A stretch of DNA of 64,000 bases, from NCBI GenBank assembly GCA_013396525.1, contig VWYX01000251.1:400252-464251 (forward strand), written 5' to 3'. Shown one piece after another: positions 13,800-26,385 of this stretch. Below the pieces are notes generated by a model. That model did not search any database and was not told where the DNA came from. It saw only the letters and a program-made list of their open reading frames with translations. Both the position numbers and the translations under genes were made by a program. Source of the stretch: Chaetorhynchus papuensis. Taxonomy: Eukaryota > Chordata > Aves > Passeriformes > Rhipiduridae. Position 1 is the first letter of the stretch, and each line of letters begins with the position of its first letter.

Positions 13800-16700
13800 G
13801 CAAGTGTACCTTTCTTTTCCCTGCGTTTGTTATTTGTCTAGCATGCTGTCAAAATTACAGCACTAATTCCATTGATGTGCTAATCCTGTACACATTCTGC
13901 CCATGTAGAAGATACATAAGTAAAGATTTTATAATTGACCTAATCATCAAGAACTTCCTCAAGTCCTTTGTCAAAACTCAGGCATGTGCATGTCAATGTC
14001 AACAGAGAATTATCTGAGGAAGAAATCCATGCTTTGCTCTGCAGCACTGTGGAATGAAATAAATGCCTGTGAAAGGCAGGGCTTGGTCAAGATGGCTCTC
14101 AACTAAGACCACTCAAGGCAGAGTGAAGCAGGATGTCTGCATCCATATGGCAACTATATTCTTGTTGTATATTCTCTCCCATCCCTCTAAGTGTGAGAGA
14201 CAAACCTGTCTGTAACTAGGTGACAAATGCAGCTTCTGTTCCTAAAATAGGATCACATGATCTGTGATACTACTTTAGGTCATCAGGACTAATGGGCAGT
14301 GGTTTTCCTTCTCTTTGTCTCCCCTGAAGGATTTTACCTTTTTCCAGTTAAAAATAGAGTTTTACAACAGAAAGCAGTGATTTAGAGAGAGATCATAAAA
14401 CATGATTCTAGCCTTGAGCCAGAAAAAAAATCTTTCCAAATTCCAATTCTAATAGTGCTGTAGACCAGCAAAGGGATGTAGTTCAAATTAAGCATTGTTT
14501 TGTAAGAACATAAGTCATGAGTGTAGCAAAATGTCACTGGAAATCTACAGTGAAGGAAACCTGTTCCTGAAGTCATCTAGCAGTTTGGACCAGTCTGGTG
14601 TTCAAAATGGAGAAAATTGTTAAAAATTTAATACAGTTCAGTGCAGAGGCCGTGAGATGATAAGAAAGGTTTCCTGGAAGTGTAATTAACATCACTATGT
14701 TCTTTGGATGTAATCCAGTTTGCTTGCTTTGGGATAAGGGCTGGAACACAGAAGGGATGTATTAACACCTTGCAACCCCTTAATCCAGCCATGCAATGGA
14801 TCTAGTTGCTTGAGTAGGACAAACTTTCTGCTGAGGGAAGTCCAGGAGATTTATAATAGTAGAAATAAGCAGGCAGTATGTGATTGCCCATGATACTTAC
14901 AGCTCTCTAGAAATGGGCCTCTCTTTTGACTGGCAGGTGTTGTGTGCAATCAGTTTAGCTCCTCAGAAGTATTGGTGCCCATCCTGTGACCATACTCATC
15001 CCCAAACCTGCTTAGTGCTATGGGAATGGGTTTAGCCCACAGATGCTTTTTCATTTTATCTGTTAGAAGCTGGGAAGCCTCCATTTCTTCTTAAGACTCA
15101 TAAAAAGGTTTCTATGGATGAGTAACTGGGAATTGGATAGCCTCTTAGGACATTTTGTAGCATTGTAGTTTGTATGTCTTACATAAAATGATATGTGTTT
15201 TCATCAGGTTATCAAACTAGTTCATGCAGTGACCATGCAAAAACAGAATTTTGCCTGTTATTGAAACTATTTTCATTTTGATCTAGGTATATTTCTCCCT
15301 TCCTCCTTCCCTTCCTCCATTCCTTCTTCCATCCCTCACTCTCCTTTTCTCATTCTCTCTATTTCTCTCCCTTTTTCTCTCTCTTCTCCCCTTTACAATC
15401 TTGTCTGGGTTGTGTCCCATAGCTGTTGAGGTTTTTAACAGCTATTTTAAACACAATTTGTGCCTGCCAAAATTTAAAGTTGATAAAAGTTTCATTATAT
15501 GAGGTAGAAACTAATGCAGCTGTTGGGGGTTGTACAAAAAAAAATCCCTAAAAACTTAGTAGATTAATTTCAAGTCATATAAGATTTTTAAAAATATTTG
15601 AAACCATTATAGTTTAAAAAGGTAGGTGATCATACTATCTGCATTTTAGTATCTGTGTAGTCTGACTGGGTTGTTTCGAAGGGGATTGAGTTTTGGTGAT
15701 GAAAATTCAGACATGCAAAATCATAGCACATTTTTGACGTCTTTTGAGTACATAGTTTTGTCTGAAGTCAGATGATATTTTTCCTTTAATTTTGTGGAGT
15801 AAGTCTCTCTGTTAAACTGTGATTGATCTCTGCTCCAAAAATATTTCATTCCTAATGTTTTTCTATTCCTCATCTACGAAGATATTAAACAGATTTTTAT
15901 AAATAGGGCTTCATGCCTGCGTGTGTATTTTCAAACAGTTGTTTATTGCGTGCCTAGATTTGACAGAAATCTTGACATGTTCTAAAAGATCCTGCAGCTC
16001 ATGTCTGCTGAAATTTGCTTTGTTGGCTCAACTAAAAATTATGCACATGTTGTGAGAAGAACTAGATGAGTTGTATAAATCGTTGTTGACAGTATTGTAT
16101 TAAAAACTGTAAGCTTTGTTTCTCACTCTAAAGTGTTGGATGAAAAACATTCCTTTAATGACTCCAGAAAATTTTAGTTTCAAGCCAAGTGGCTTGTGCT
16201 TTATTTTCCATCCATTTTTACTATTACCTTGCAAGATGTCTCTTGTAGATATCATCTTTACAAAATTAATGACGTTACACTTGATTCCCCTAAGAAATCC
16301 AAGGGATATTATGTGCCCGGGGTAGTCCCAAAGCCAAATGATTGTGCTAATTTTAAAGCTGCTCATTTTCTAAGACGGTTGCACTTATTGAAATGATCGT
16401 GGTTGTGTTGCAGTTTGGGCAAAGTTAAAAGCAGTAAAACAAAGCTCCATCTGTAAACCAAGTAAGTTTGAATTTTCATTAAAGATCTTTCCACTGGTCC
16501 CTAAAAGTTTTGTCTTAAAAATTTTCTCAGGATGTCAGAGTGGTTTAAACCTTGGTATTGGAATGTGGAAATTATTAGGCTAGTACTTCATACTCAGCCT
16601 GGGTTTGTGGATCCTGAAGAGGATCCTTTGGGAGTAGACCTTCCAGCATGTTGACCACTTGTACCTTTACATTTTCCACTTCTCCTAGCCCCTAACTTCT

Positions 16701-19700
16701 CTGAAGCTCTGACATTCATGGTAACGGTGGTGTTGTTTGGTCTGTTTTTTGGAAGTCTTCCACAGGTGGAAGCATTGTGAAGTGCCATGGCCATGGAAGC
16801 TAAAGGACTAACAGGGACTCCTTAGCTCTGCTCTCCCATGAGGGACAAACAGGCAGGTTGGCCTCTTCCCTGCCCTGCTGATATCCAGAGTTTAGTGAGG
16901 ACATGACTCTTGGAAGAAGGCAAGAGTGGTCAATTAAAAAAAAAAAAATCCCTGTTTAGGTGTTTGTAAAATCATTAAAAAGGGAATGAGATCTTGGTGC
17001 ACAATGGGTGACAGAGTCTCATCCGTATGGTTATCCATTTCTGTATTACCCCCAAAAAAATCCCATAGAAAGTAAAAGTCCCCCCTCTCTTCCTTGTCTC
17101 TCAGTACTGCTGTAATACACACCAGGCAGAGTAAATGTGTGGCTCTCTTCCAGTCTTTTCAGTTTGATGTTGTGCTGGTGCTCACCATCTGCAGTCAAGG
17201 TCACAAACTCTCTGAGTGCTTTCATTTCTGGCATAATTATTTCTGTAACCTTTATTAGAAATAAAATGTTTAGAATCGTGGTTGCACTGAGTCTAAACAG
17301 GTTTACTCACAAGGCATTGTTCTCTTTGTGCAGGCTTCTTACAAACCTCTGCTGAAACAGGTAGTGGAAGAGGTCTGCAATCCCGACCGGCCCGATCCTG
17401 TTGATATTGAGCATATGTCATCAGGCCTCACTGATCTCCTCAAAACTGGATTCAGCATGTTCATGAAGGTAAACCAGCCTTCCCAGGCTCATCTGTAAGA
17501 TTTTCCTGAGGTGCAGCAGTAGCTGATCAGCAGAACTTGAGGGGAGGTTAGGAGAGTTAAATCCCTGAAGGGGGACTGGGAATAGCTTGAGGCACTACAT
17601 TGTAGGTACAGTGCAGACAGGTAGCGCCTGCTGAACAGAACAAGAGGGATGGAGCAGACTGAACATCTAAGTAAGGGTGATGGTGGACACCAAAGTAAGG
17701 ATGATTTGTCTGGGAAGAGACAATGTGGTTTTCCTGAAGGAAGTGCTAGCTCACATAGCTTTTAGAGCTCTTCAGAGTCACCCAGCAAACAAACTGATAA
17801 GCGAGTGTCAGTTCATATTACATACCTGGATTTCCAAAAAGCATTCCACATGGCACCTCATCAAAGGACTTTAAAGACACTCAGCAGCCTTCAGATAGGA
17901 GAGAAGTAAGTATGAACAATCTGGTCTCACACAGCATGAAGAAGGAGCTCCATATTCAATACCTTTTCTATAATTTGATATGGTTCAACTTGCACTGGGG
18001 AGGAAGGAAGCCCATTAGTTAGAAATTTCTTTGTGGATGCTCTTAGCATGTTTTAAGACAGTCATTCTACAAGAATTTACTTTGCTTTACAAATTAGCCC
18101 ATGCTAAGTGTCCACTAAATATTTACAGAATGTGGAGTAACCAGCATGTTGTACATTGAGCTTTGTCTTACTGTGTATCCTGAATTCTCTGTTGAAAACA
18201 GCCCCAGATTTACATCAAACCACATCAGTACTATGGTTATGAGTACAGTACATTTCAGTACTGTGCCCAGTGTTTTTCTTTCAGTTTTACCACTATCACC
18301 CCTCAGCATGGAAGAGACATCAGCAAACTGTGTGAGGCAGTGGACACAAATTGCAGCAAGGGAAATTTCAGTTGAATATAAGGGAAAAAATACTAACTGT
18401 AAGAGTGGTTAAGTCCAGAGAATTCTCTGTTTCTGAAATATTCAAAGGTTGGCCAAACAAAGCCCTGAGCAACCTGATACAATTTTGAAGCTGGCCCTGC
18501 TTTGGGCAGGGAGGTGAACTAGATGAGCTACAGAGGCTCCTTCCAACTTGATTCTGTGATTCTGTGGTAATAGAAAAGAAAAAATGTGTTTTTTCTGTTT
18601 TGTGCAAATTCCTGCATTTAAAGTCAGGTGACAAAAATAGTTTTGACTGTTGTGTTGGTACTATTCTAGAACTCAATAACAAAATAACAAAGTTATTTTT
18701 CTGTTATTTCGAAGAAAGCTAATATTGAGCACAAAATCAAGTAAGCCTAAAATCCAATGCAAGAGAGAGACATAAGTATATTATGGCAATATGTACCTGT
18801 AAGTGCATCTTTCCTGGTAAAACAAATATCCTACTATAAAGAATATTTAAGAGATGAGCAAGTGAACTTTGTGTAGGATGAGTATTTCATAGGCATCATC
18901 ACATACCTCACAAATATGTGTCCATGCTTGCTCCCTTGGTTTGTAGCCTGGCTTGCTGGCATGTGCTCAATTGTTGCGTGAATGAGTTTCTGACCAGCCT
19001 GTATTTCTGACACTATCACACCATCAGCGCAGTAATTATTTTGTGAGCTTCCTTATTTTTGTTTCTTTCTCAATGTCTGAGTATAAATGCCAACTCACAT
19101 AAAAATACTTTGGTGATTGCCTCAGGTATGTTAACTCAGGACAGACTTTTAAAGACACCTCTCATCCAGAAGTTGTTTGTCTGGCACGTGTGTTTATTTT
19201 GAAGCTAAGGGATGGTGAAGGGAAAAAGCCCCCCTGCCTCAAGGACTCCTCTTTTGGCTGCTGCTCTACACCACACATGTTTTATGATGATCTGAGCTTG
19301 CTATCATTGATTACAAGTGCCCTGCACGGCAGCCTAGTTTCTGGTGCTTGACATGTTTTCCTTTTTCCAGTTTATTCAGCTAAATTAATTGGTTTCTGGT
19401 TGGTCACAAATACCAGAATCATCAGTGCTGCTGTCCTTGTTGGCTGAGTTGTAGAACAATTGTTTTTGCTGTCTTTCCTCAGAGAAAAAACCTGTGTTTT
19501 GTGAGCTGCCATGAGAACATACCTGTCCTCTAATACCTTCAGTTTCCATCTACTGCCTCTGTTTCAGTTTCAGAGTTTTATTGACCACTGCCACCCTGTT
19601 TTCCCACCTCCTCCTCTCTCCTTCACGCAGACACGTGCACTGGCACAGAGCTCTCTGACTACCAGCATCCTCAGCATACCCTGTATGGTGAGCTCAGAGC

Positions 19701-22700
19701 TGGAGAGAGGCCCTGATGTCCTGCTGGGACACTGCTGGCTCAGGGCACCATCTCCACTTCCTCTGGGCTCTTTCACTTCAACATAATGTTTTTGAGGGGT
19801 TTTTGGCTAATCTTTCTAATTGCCTGAGGCAACTCTCTTTTTTTAGTGTATGGCATTTTGAATTGAAAGTGAATTTCACTCAGGGAGTTTTGCAAAATTC
19901 AGATTTCACAGTAGATTCAGAGGCTGTGGAAATGTCCCAAATCAACCGAACTGTAGAAGGATCACAGAAGATACTCGCTGCTTTTGTCATAATCCATTGC
20001 AGTTCTTCTTCTCTATCACTGAAATGAGTTGTGTTTAGCTACACACAGCCAGTTCCTTCAAAAGAGAGTCTTGGGCGGTTGTATTATCAAACAAAAAAAA
20101 AAAATTGGCAGAAACTTGCATTCTTAACACAGCCAAATATTTTGTACCCAAAGTATTGTCCTCCTTCAAAATACTTACACATAGCATAACAAAATTACAG
20201 ATTCCAAGGCCCTTTTCATTTCTGTTTTAATTTAATTTAGAGTTTGCATGCCTAATAGTATTTTTAATACGCGTTTCTGGAATTTGTGGTTTGAACTTTA
20301 GTCTTCTGAAAAATAGTAAGTTTTATGTAGGCACCATGTGTTTGGATCTATGTTTATTTTGACTTAAGGAAATTATTTGTCAAGACGTTTTCTCTTTAGC
20401 ATTACCCTGAAAGCTTGTGTTTTCTGATTCCTATACTGGGTGTCCTTTCAGTGTGCCCAATGTTCTGCATGCATGTTTATCATGAGTTTGTTTTTGCTAG
20501 GAAAGATATTAAGACTCATAGAATCACAGAATCACAGAATGTTCTGAGTTGGAAGGAACCCACAAGGATCATCAAGTCCAGCTCCTGGCCCTGCACAACA
20601 CCATTCCCAAGTATCACACCATGTGCCCAAGAGTATTATCCAGGCAGTGCTGTGACCACTTTCCTGGCAAGCCTGTTCCAGTGCCCTGGAATTGTAGTAC
20701 ATATATGCTATCTGTGCCATCATCTTGATGAAGTGGGGGTGAGTTAGAGAATAAATACCCAGTTTGCAAATTCTCAGCTCATCAATACTTCTAAGGCTTT
20801 TATACAAGTTTCAGACTCTCAGGAATTCAAGAGCTCCTTGCCTGGAGAGCAGCACTGAACAGGGAGCCCCATGTAATCAAAGCCAGCTAGCCTGGAGAGA
20901 GAACATGCCATCTCCCTGTGCTGGCTTCGAAAGGGAGAGTCCTCGCTGAAGGTTACCAGGCAGAAAGCCTGACAGACCTGCAGGATGAAAAAGTGCCAAA
21001 AGACTAAATATAGTAAAGCCACAAAAAGGAAAAGAAGAAGAGCTGTACCTCCAGGAGCTGGAGCCACAAGGATCAAAGAAAGCTGCTCTGGTGGGGAAAG
21101 CAAAAGAGCCCTGCTCTGCCCAGACATGGTTGACATCACTTTCATTCTGTCGAGTGAATGCTGTTAAAAGCCTATGCTCATGCAAGGAAAGGAGGCGGAG
21201 AGTCTAAAAAGGAATCAAACTATTTTGTCACTTCTCAGAGCCAAACATTTAGAGTGTTTCGTGCTCCAGGATGATGTGACAACAGCAATGGCATGGGCTC
21301 TGTTGACATCTCTCCCAAAGACTGGATCAAGGTAGTGTCAGGGGAGTGTGTTTTCTCAAGAAGGAAAGAGTTTTCTAGGAAACAGCAAAATTTCGTCAAA
21401 CTTCTAGAAGTGGCTAAGAGGAAACTGATGTAAAGCATCACCTTTTAAAATTAAAATGCAGTTTTATAAGGTCTTAACTGAAGTGGGATGTTTGTGCCAT
21501 TTTAAAGATAATTGGAGAAAAATGAAACAGGTATTTTCTTGGAGCTAAAGTTTCTATAGTAGTTGCAAGGCAGTCATAGAAGCATTGAAAACTCTGAATT
21601 GAAACAAGCTAGAAACTGATTTTATATTATAATGGGCCTGATTTATTTTTATTGGATGAATTGTAAAAGATTATTCACTGCACCAGTGAAAACACATTGC
21701 ATAAAATTATTTTCCATGTTGACCTCAGGCAGGGATTCTAGCATGTTTAGGCTGGACTCCTTGCTTCTACTGGGTAGTAATTTACCCCTCATTCCTTAAA
21801 GTCTCCTGTGCATGTGTATCCAAAGTAAACATCCACCCAAGTACTCTCCTCCCACTCTGGGAAAGGGAGGAAAATAAGGAGGAAGGAATGGAGGGAGAAA
21901 CCCTGAGACTTCAGGAGAAACTCCCATAGGTTTCAGTGGATTCCATGGAGACTTTATTTCCCTGGAAACAGTTAATTAGCTCTAACTGGGCATCATCCCC
22001 ACTGATTTCCCTCTCAGCTGCTACAGTATTCCATGAATATTTCTTTCTGAGCTTCCTCTCTGGTCTTCCTTTAGCCACTGAGAGAGCTGATCACTGATAA
22101 TCCATAGGCTTGGACGTGGATGAAGCAAGTACAAATAATGCTTCCCTTCATTTTACAGGTGAATCGCCCTCACCCTGGTGATCATCCTCTTCTGATCATC
22201 TTTATGGTTGGTGGAGTGTCAGTCCCTGAGGTCAAAATGGTGAAGGATTTGGTAGCAACACGCAAACCTGGAACCCAGGTAAAAACAGCTCTAAACATAC
22301 AGTCCCTATCCAAACAGAAACTAAGAAAATTCATCAAATAGTGTTCCCTAGAGCACTGGTATCAATCCTACAGAAAGCCGCAGCCAGATGGGCAGAAATG
22401 ATGTTAGGGTTTTGCTGTGAAACATATGTAGGCAACAAGTGTTCAGGCACCAAGGGTCTGTTTTTTCACATGTTGCAGTCAGCAACAAAAGTTCAAACTC
22501 AGGTTGGAGAGTTCAGAGCAGACTGGCATTAATTTGAAGTAGCTTTCATCATGTCTCAAAAGATTAATGTCTTTGTATTCTTTATAAACAGAAACATTTG
22601 CTGTCTGAAAAGCTACAGGCTCCCTGGCAGTCCACTATGGGACATAGTGCAGGGATACCCAGGAGTCTGGGTACCACCTAGTGACTTACCAGGGGTAATC

Positions 22701-25700
22701 CTGCAGGCACGCCAACTAGCAGTGGTGAGGTGCAAAATAAAACAACCTGGATACAGCTGTACTGTTCCTGTGTCTGGCCAGGTGTCTCTGATAAATATCT
22801 GACCACTAGAGCTTACTTAGCCTGAAGCAGGTGATGTGGAGAAAGCCCCAAGTCTCTGCATCCCTTGAATGTGCTGTTGGACTCCTGGAAGAAGGATGGT
22901 TCCCACAGTGAAGCTTCAGTACTGTCCATGTGGCTGGTCTTTGCCTCATCCACTCTCTGGCAGCAGAACTTGACTACAGTAGCTGTCATCTGAATGGAGG
23001 AGGGAGAAGAGGAGGATGGGTGAGCTCTGGTGGCACCTGAGATGTTAAAAATCATCATTAATTGTGGAGGACCAATCAGGTGTCTGTTGAGTACTGCAGA
23101 TGCACAGAGTAGTACAAAACCTCTAAAGTGCTGTGTAACCAGCTGCATCATAAACATAACTCCAGTTTCCAGGGTGGCTTGTAAACATCTTGTTTTCAAT
23201 TCCTATGGAATGCAGTTGTGATTAGTGAGAAATCATTAGCAAAACAGAGCCAACCAAAGGCAGAGCAGCCCCTCAGTTTGACATGTGTTTTCTGTGTTCC
23301 AGTTGTCTTTGCAAAGCAGTCTCAACCAGTGTTTTGTAAGATGGAGCACCATTTTAGCGGTGGGTTTTTTGATCTGATAACACGTTTCTTTCCTATTAGC
23401 CTACTGCTAATCTCCTCAAAATACCAAATTAAATTTTCCCTCTTGGAGGGGAATTGAGTTGTGACACACTGATGGACAAGTTAATCCACACACAGAATGT
23501 ATTAAGACACCCTGAAAGATAAACAGAGGGTTAACATCTGAGTTGGTTGAGAACTATGCAGGGAGATTTTCAGCTGGCTTTCTAGAGGGACTTAAGGCTT
23601 GACAGTGGTGACATGGGATCTGGTGTTGCTTTGCTTTGGCTTAACCCTGGCAGCAGGTCACCCTCTGAGGCAGATTCCTAAAGCATTTTAAGCTTTTACT
23701 GCATCTTGCCTTTTATCCAAATGTGCTGTGTTAGAGGTGAAAGGACTTCGGGGGAGAGGCGGGAGGAGGAAGAGAAAGGAGAAACTAAGCAGTTGTGCAA
23801 GTCTCTCACAAAAAAAAAGTTTGTAAGTTTGTTGGATTTACCTGGATTTCTGCACTATAGCTGTGAATATGCACCACCTGTTTAGGATTACTCTTTTTTC
23901 AAAAAGCCAGGCATTTATCTAACTCAAGCCAGGGTTTAACGGAGCCTTTTTGTGCTGTTCAGGCAATCAGGTTCAGGCTTCAGGGAAACACTGGCCTTCC
24001 AAGTCCCTTCCAGTCAAACAAAGCACTAACATTTATACTAATTACTGGCTCTTGGAAAAATGGAGAAATGTGTAAGTAGAAAAATTGAGTAAAGTAACTG
24101 AAGAAAAACTGACAGGGTGCACTGATTGCTTCAGCAACTGTTTGGAGTTGAGGCAAATGACATTTAAATGTGGAATAAGAGACACATGTTTCCATTCACA
24201 GAACAGTTCTGCATCTGAATGTGAATGACAATTTTATTTCTCATGGAGAAGCACAAAGGAATACAGTGTTTCCTATGCACCATTTGGTTTTGGATGGTGG
24301 TAAATAGCTCCCCATAACTAGTGAGAAGTATCCTATTTTTGAAGGAAGAAATTACTTCTCTTTTTCTGCTTTAATCAGGAGAGTAATAAAGGGGAAAGAA
24401 CATGAGAGAATGTTTCCCCCTCCCTTCTCCCAACATGCACAACCATCTCTATGTGGTTGTGGCTGAGGCAGGCATTCTGATAAACTCTTTCAGATGCACC
24501 TTTTGATGTTAGCTGCATCCTTCTCTGCCTTCTGCTGGGGGGAAACTTCCCATTGGATTTCAGTGGGTCAGGATGGGAACTCCTGGCTCTTCCACCTTGG
24601 CTGCTGCTAGGAGGGGCAGCCCTTCAGGTGAAGCGTGAAAGACAGGCATGGTGTAAGACAGGCACAGAGTACGAAAAAAGGAGAAGGTCTGCAAAGGACT
24701 GTCCTGAGAGAGCTGCCTGGAGAAGAGATGGACCTTACTTATCTGGGCAATTCCCCTCTTCTCTGTAAAAATGAAAGAACAAACATTCACATTTATCCCC
24801 CTCAACAAGCCCATGGAGATACTGGAGGGAAAGAAGAGAAGTCCTGCTGTACTCGGCAGCATTGCTTCTGAGACATTACAGTTGCAGATCTCATTTTTCT
24901 CTCTGGGCTTGCTATTAGTTGCACAAATCCCCTGAGGGTTCAGTGGTAGGACTCCAAGAAGAAATTGCTTTTATCTGTCAATGGCTATTGTTGATGTTTG
25001 GCTTGTACACTCAAAAAAACTTTGGTAACGTGTCCCTTCGTGTTTTTCAGAGTTAAGCTGCGTGATAACGAGATGAGCACATACTGTGCTATAGTCTGAT
25101 TCTCATGTAACATAAGTAAGACAGTGTCAGCCTTTGGCATCTGCAAGTTACAGAGTTTTTCAGGCTCATGAAGGAAGAGATAATCAGTGTCAGTTTGCTG
25201 CAGATTGTGTGGGAGGACAAGGGAAGAGGAGCAGTGAGGGGGCGGCTATCACCAATACAGAAGGCATCCTTTCAGTATCTGAAGTGAAAAGATGAAAGAA
25301 AGAACAACAAAAAAAAGTTGAAATGCAGCATTACCAAATACTTAAGCCATGTGATGGACAGCACAAGGCATTTGATAGCTGCTGCAATAAATGGACACAC
25401 AGACATACTCTGTTGTTGATGTTTGTGCTTCCTCTCCTTGGCTTTGCGCTGAAGAAGCAAATTCATTTTCAAGTGGGCCAGTATGATTAAATCTGCCCCC
25501 AGATCCCTGCCTGCAATCCTGACCCTACGGACACTGCTAAGCTTGGGGCTCAGTAAGAGCAGTGTCCTACGATTTTGACCCTGGGTTAGCTCCTCACAGC
25601 AAGAGTGTACACACTCGGTCCTGGATGATAGCTTTGCCCTGTGGAGAAGCCTTCACAACAACTAAATTATATACTTACTATATATTAAGGAAAACAGATA

Positions 25701-26385
25701 CCTGCACCCAGCAGGATGTGTATCCTAGTTGTAGTGAGCGATGGTTTCGTTCATCAGACCCATCTGGGGTTAAAAACTGGAAGAAACCAAAGTGATAACA
25801 TCTGACAGTGCTCAAGGTTGAGCTTGATGTGCAGAACAGCCTGTGCCTGGTCTGAAAAGACATTTCTGATCAGGGAGTCTGGCTCCCTGCAGCAGGCACT
25901 TTTGTGGTGCTCACCTTACCTTCAACTGAGAGGAAACAGGCATCACTCAAATCTGTGCTATAGGAGAGGAAACCACTGCTTCATCAGCTGGTGCCTCGCA
26001 GTAAACACAGTGGCAATCACAATAAATCACCAGGTAAGATGTGGCTAGAAATGTGTCAAAGCACACATTCATTAAGCACACAATGCTACCAGTCATTATG
26101 CTCCTTAAAGCCATTTAACTACAGTTACTAGCAAGCAGACAGTTTCGCTGGACAAGTTGTATTGCCCTGTCAGTAAACACCAGAAACAGCCAGCCTGCCT
26201 AGAGCTGGGTGAAAAACAGTTACCGTCTATGGCTTATTAGTACTGTCTCAATCCCTTCCAGTTTGACTTGTTTCTTGTTCCCCTTCTTTTAGGTAATTGT
26301 GCTCTCCTCTGTACTCCTGACACCACATAGTGCCGTTGAGTTGTTGTTTGCCCCAGACCGTCTCCAGCCCGACGCTCATATCTGA
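13654..26385 (+). CDS. SCFD2: SCFD2 (Sec1 family domain-containing 2), last four coding exons
   Basis: Four exons (13654-13799, 17334-17468, 22159-22278, 26293-26385) join in frame into about 163 C-terminal residues, ending in TGA at 26383-26385. I recognise the protein as SCFD2 from segments such as SSLNLTSQKATDAVDG, SSGLTDLLKTGFSMFMK and MVGGVSVPEVKMVKDLV. SCFD2 belongs to the Sec1/Munc18-like superfamily, whose better-known members bind SNAREs during vesicle docking; SCFD2's own role is poorly characterised. The hydrophobic LLIIFMVGGVSV followed by KMVKDL matches the final beta strand and helix typical of this fold. Exon phases agree: the first exon begins with the last two bases of a split codon and the other three start in phase 0. 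The family is usually near 680 residues, so the N-terminal three quarters lies upstream of this window. The first donor is GC rather than GT. RASL11B lies tail to tail downstream. Confidence 0.93.
13800..17333 (+). other. SCFD2: SCFD2 intron with GC donor
   Basis: The intron starts GCAAGT and ends GTGCAG, making it a GC-AG intron. It contains a 103-base pyrimidine tract at 15292-15394 and an A-rich run near 16936-16947. No other gene or recognisable transposon is visible in it. Confidence 0.85.
15292..15394. repeat. Polypyrimidine (TC-rich) low-complexity tract
   Basis: About 103 bases are made of C and T with only five interruptions, all A, and no G. It is not a clean microsatellite but a mix of CCTT, TTCC and CTCT blocks. 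Long homopurine/homopyrimidine tracts can adopt triplex (H-DNA) structure. It is about 1.9 kb upstream of the next exon, so it is not that exon's own polypyrimidine tract. Confidence 0.85.
17334..17468 (+). CDS. SCFD2: SCFD2 coding exon (third from the end)
   Basis: This exon is 135 bases, exactly 45 codons, in phase 0 at both ends. The acceptor is TTTGTGCAG and the donor AAG|GTAAAC. It encodes ASYKPLLKQVVEEV at its start and SSGLTDLLKTGFSMFMK at its end, with an acidic and proline-rich linker (PDRPDPVDIE) between. It lies in the C-terminal part of the Sec1-like fold. Confidence 0.92.
17677..17880 (+). mobile_element. Old CR1-like LINE reverse-transcriptase fragment
   Basis: The frame beginning at 17811 reads VHITYLDFQKAFHMAPHQR. 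This matches the YLDF-KAF motif of the reverse-transcriptase palm in CR1/L2-type LINEs, where a catalytic Asp sits in YLD. The flanking sequence is too decayed to read through and lacks a continuous frame, so this is a fossil. It has the same orientation as the CR1 tail at 18445-18567 and may be part of one internally deleted element. Confidence 0.55.
18445..18567 (+). mobile_element. CR1 LINE 3' end
   Basis: The run CCCTGAGCAACCTGAT is followed by GGGCAGGGAGGTGAACTAGA, TGAGCTACAGAGGCTCCTTC and the terminal GATTCTGTGATTCTGTGG. This is the classic CR1 3' UTR with its short tandem end, in the + orientation. Confidence 0.85.
20518..20705 (-). mobile_element. CR1 LINE 3' end, antisense to SCFD2
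   Basis: It starts with tandem GAATCACA units, then TGAGTTGGAAGGAACCCAC, AGGATCATCAAGTCCAGCTC and CTGGCCCTGCACAACACC. This is the reverse complement of the CR1 3' UTR. The 5' end of the element is lost near 20705, where similarity fades after CTGTTCCAGTGCCC. Confidence 0.9.
22159..22278 (+). CDS. SCFD2: SCFD2 coding exon (second from the end)
   Basis: This exon is 120 bases, 40 codons, in phase 0 at both ends. The acceptor is CATTTTACAG and the donor CAG|GTAAAA. It starts VNRPHPGDHPLLII and ends DLVATRKPGTQ. The run LLIIFMVGGVSV is a buried beta strand, followed by a helix EVKMVKDLV, as in the terminal region of Sec1/Munc18 proteins. Read-through into the intron would reach a stop at 22339-22341. 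Confidence 0.92.
22279..26292 (+). other. SCFD2: SCFD2 last intron
   Basis: A GT-AG intron (GTAAAA ... TTTTAG) between the last two coding exons. I see short A runs and purine-rich patches (for example 23755-23790) but no recognisable transposon, RNA gene or additional exon. Confidence 0.8.
26293..26385 (+). CDS. SCFD2: SCFD2 terminal coding exon with stop
   Basis: The exon begins after the acceptor CTTCTTTTAG and encodes 30 residues, VIVLSSVLLTPHSAVELLF followed by APDRLQPDAHI, then TGA. The short hydrophobic strand VIVLSSVLL and the family-typical ELLFA-DRL-PD ending support this as the true C-terminus. The 3' UTR begins at 26386. Confidence 0.92.
   Translation, partial: VIVLSSVLLTPHSAVELLFAPDRLQPDAHI

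Larger units (their letters stand above)
17469..22158 (+). other. SCFD2: SCFD2 intron containing CR1 remnants
   Basis: A GT-AG intron (GTAAAC ... TTACAG). It contains an old LINE reverse-transcriptase remnant near 17677-17880, a CR1 3' tail on the + strand at 18445-18567, a CR1 3' tail on the - strand at 20518-20705, and an A-rich run near 20092-20103. No other coding exon is seen. Confidence 0.85.
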
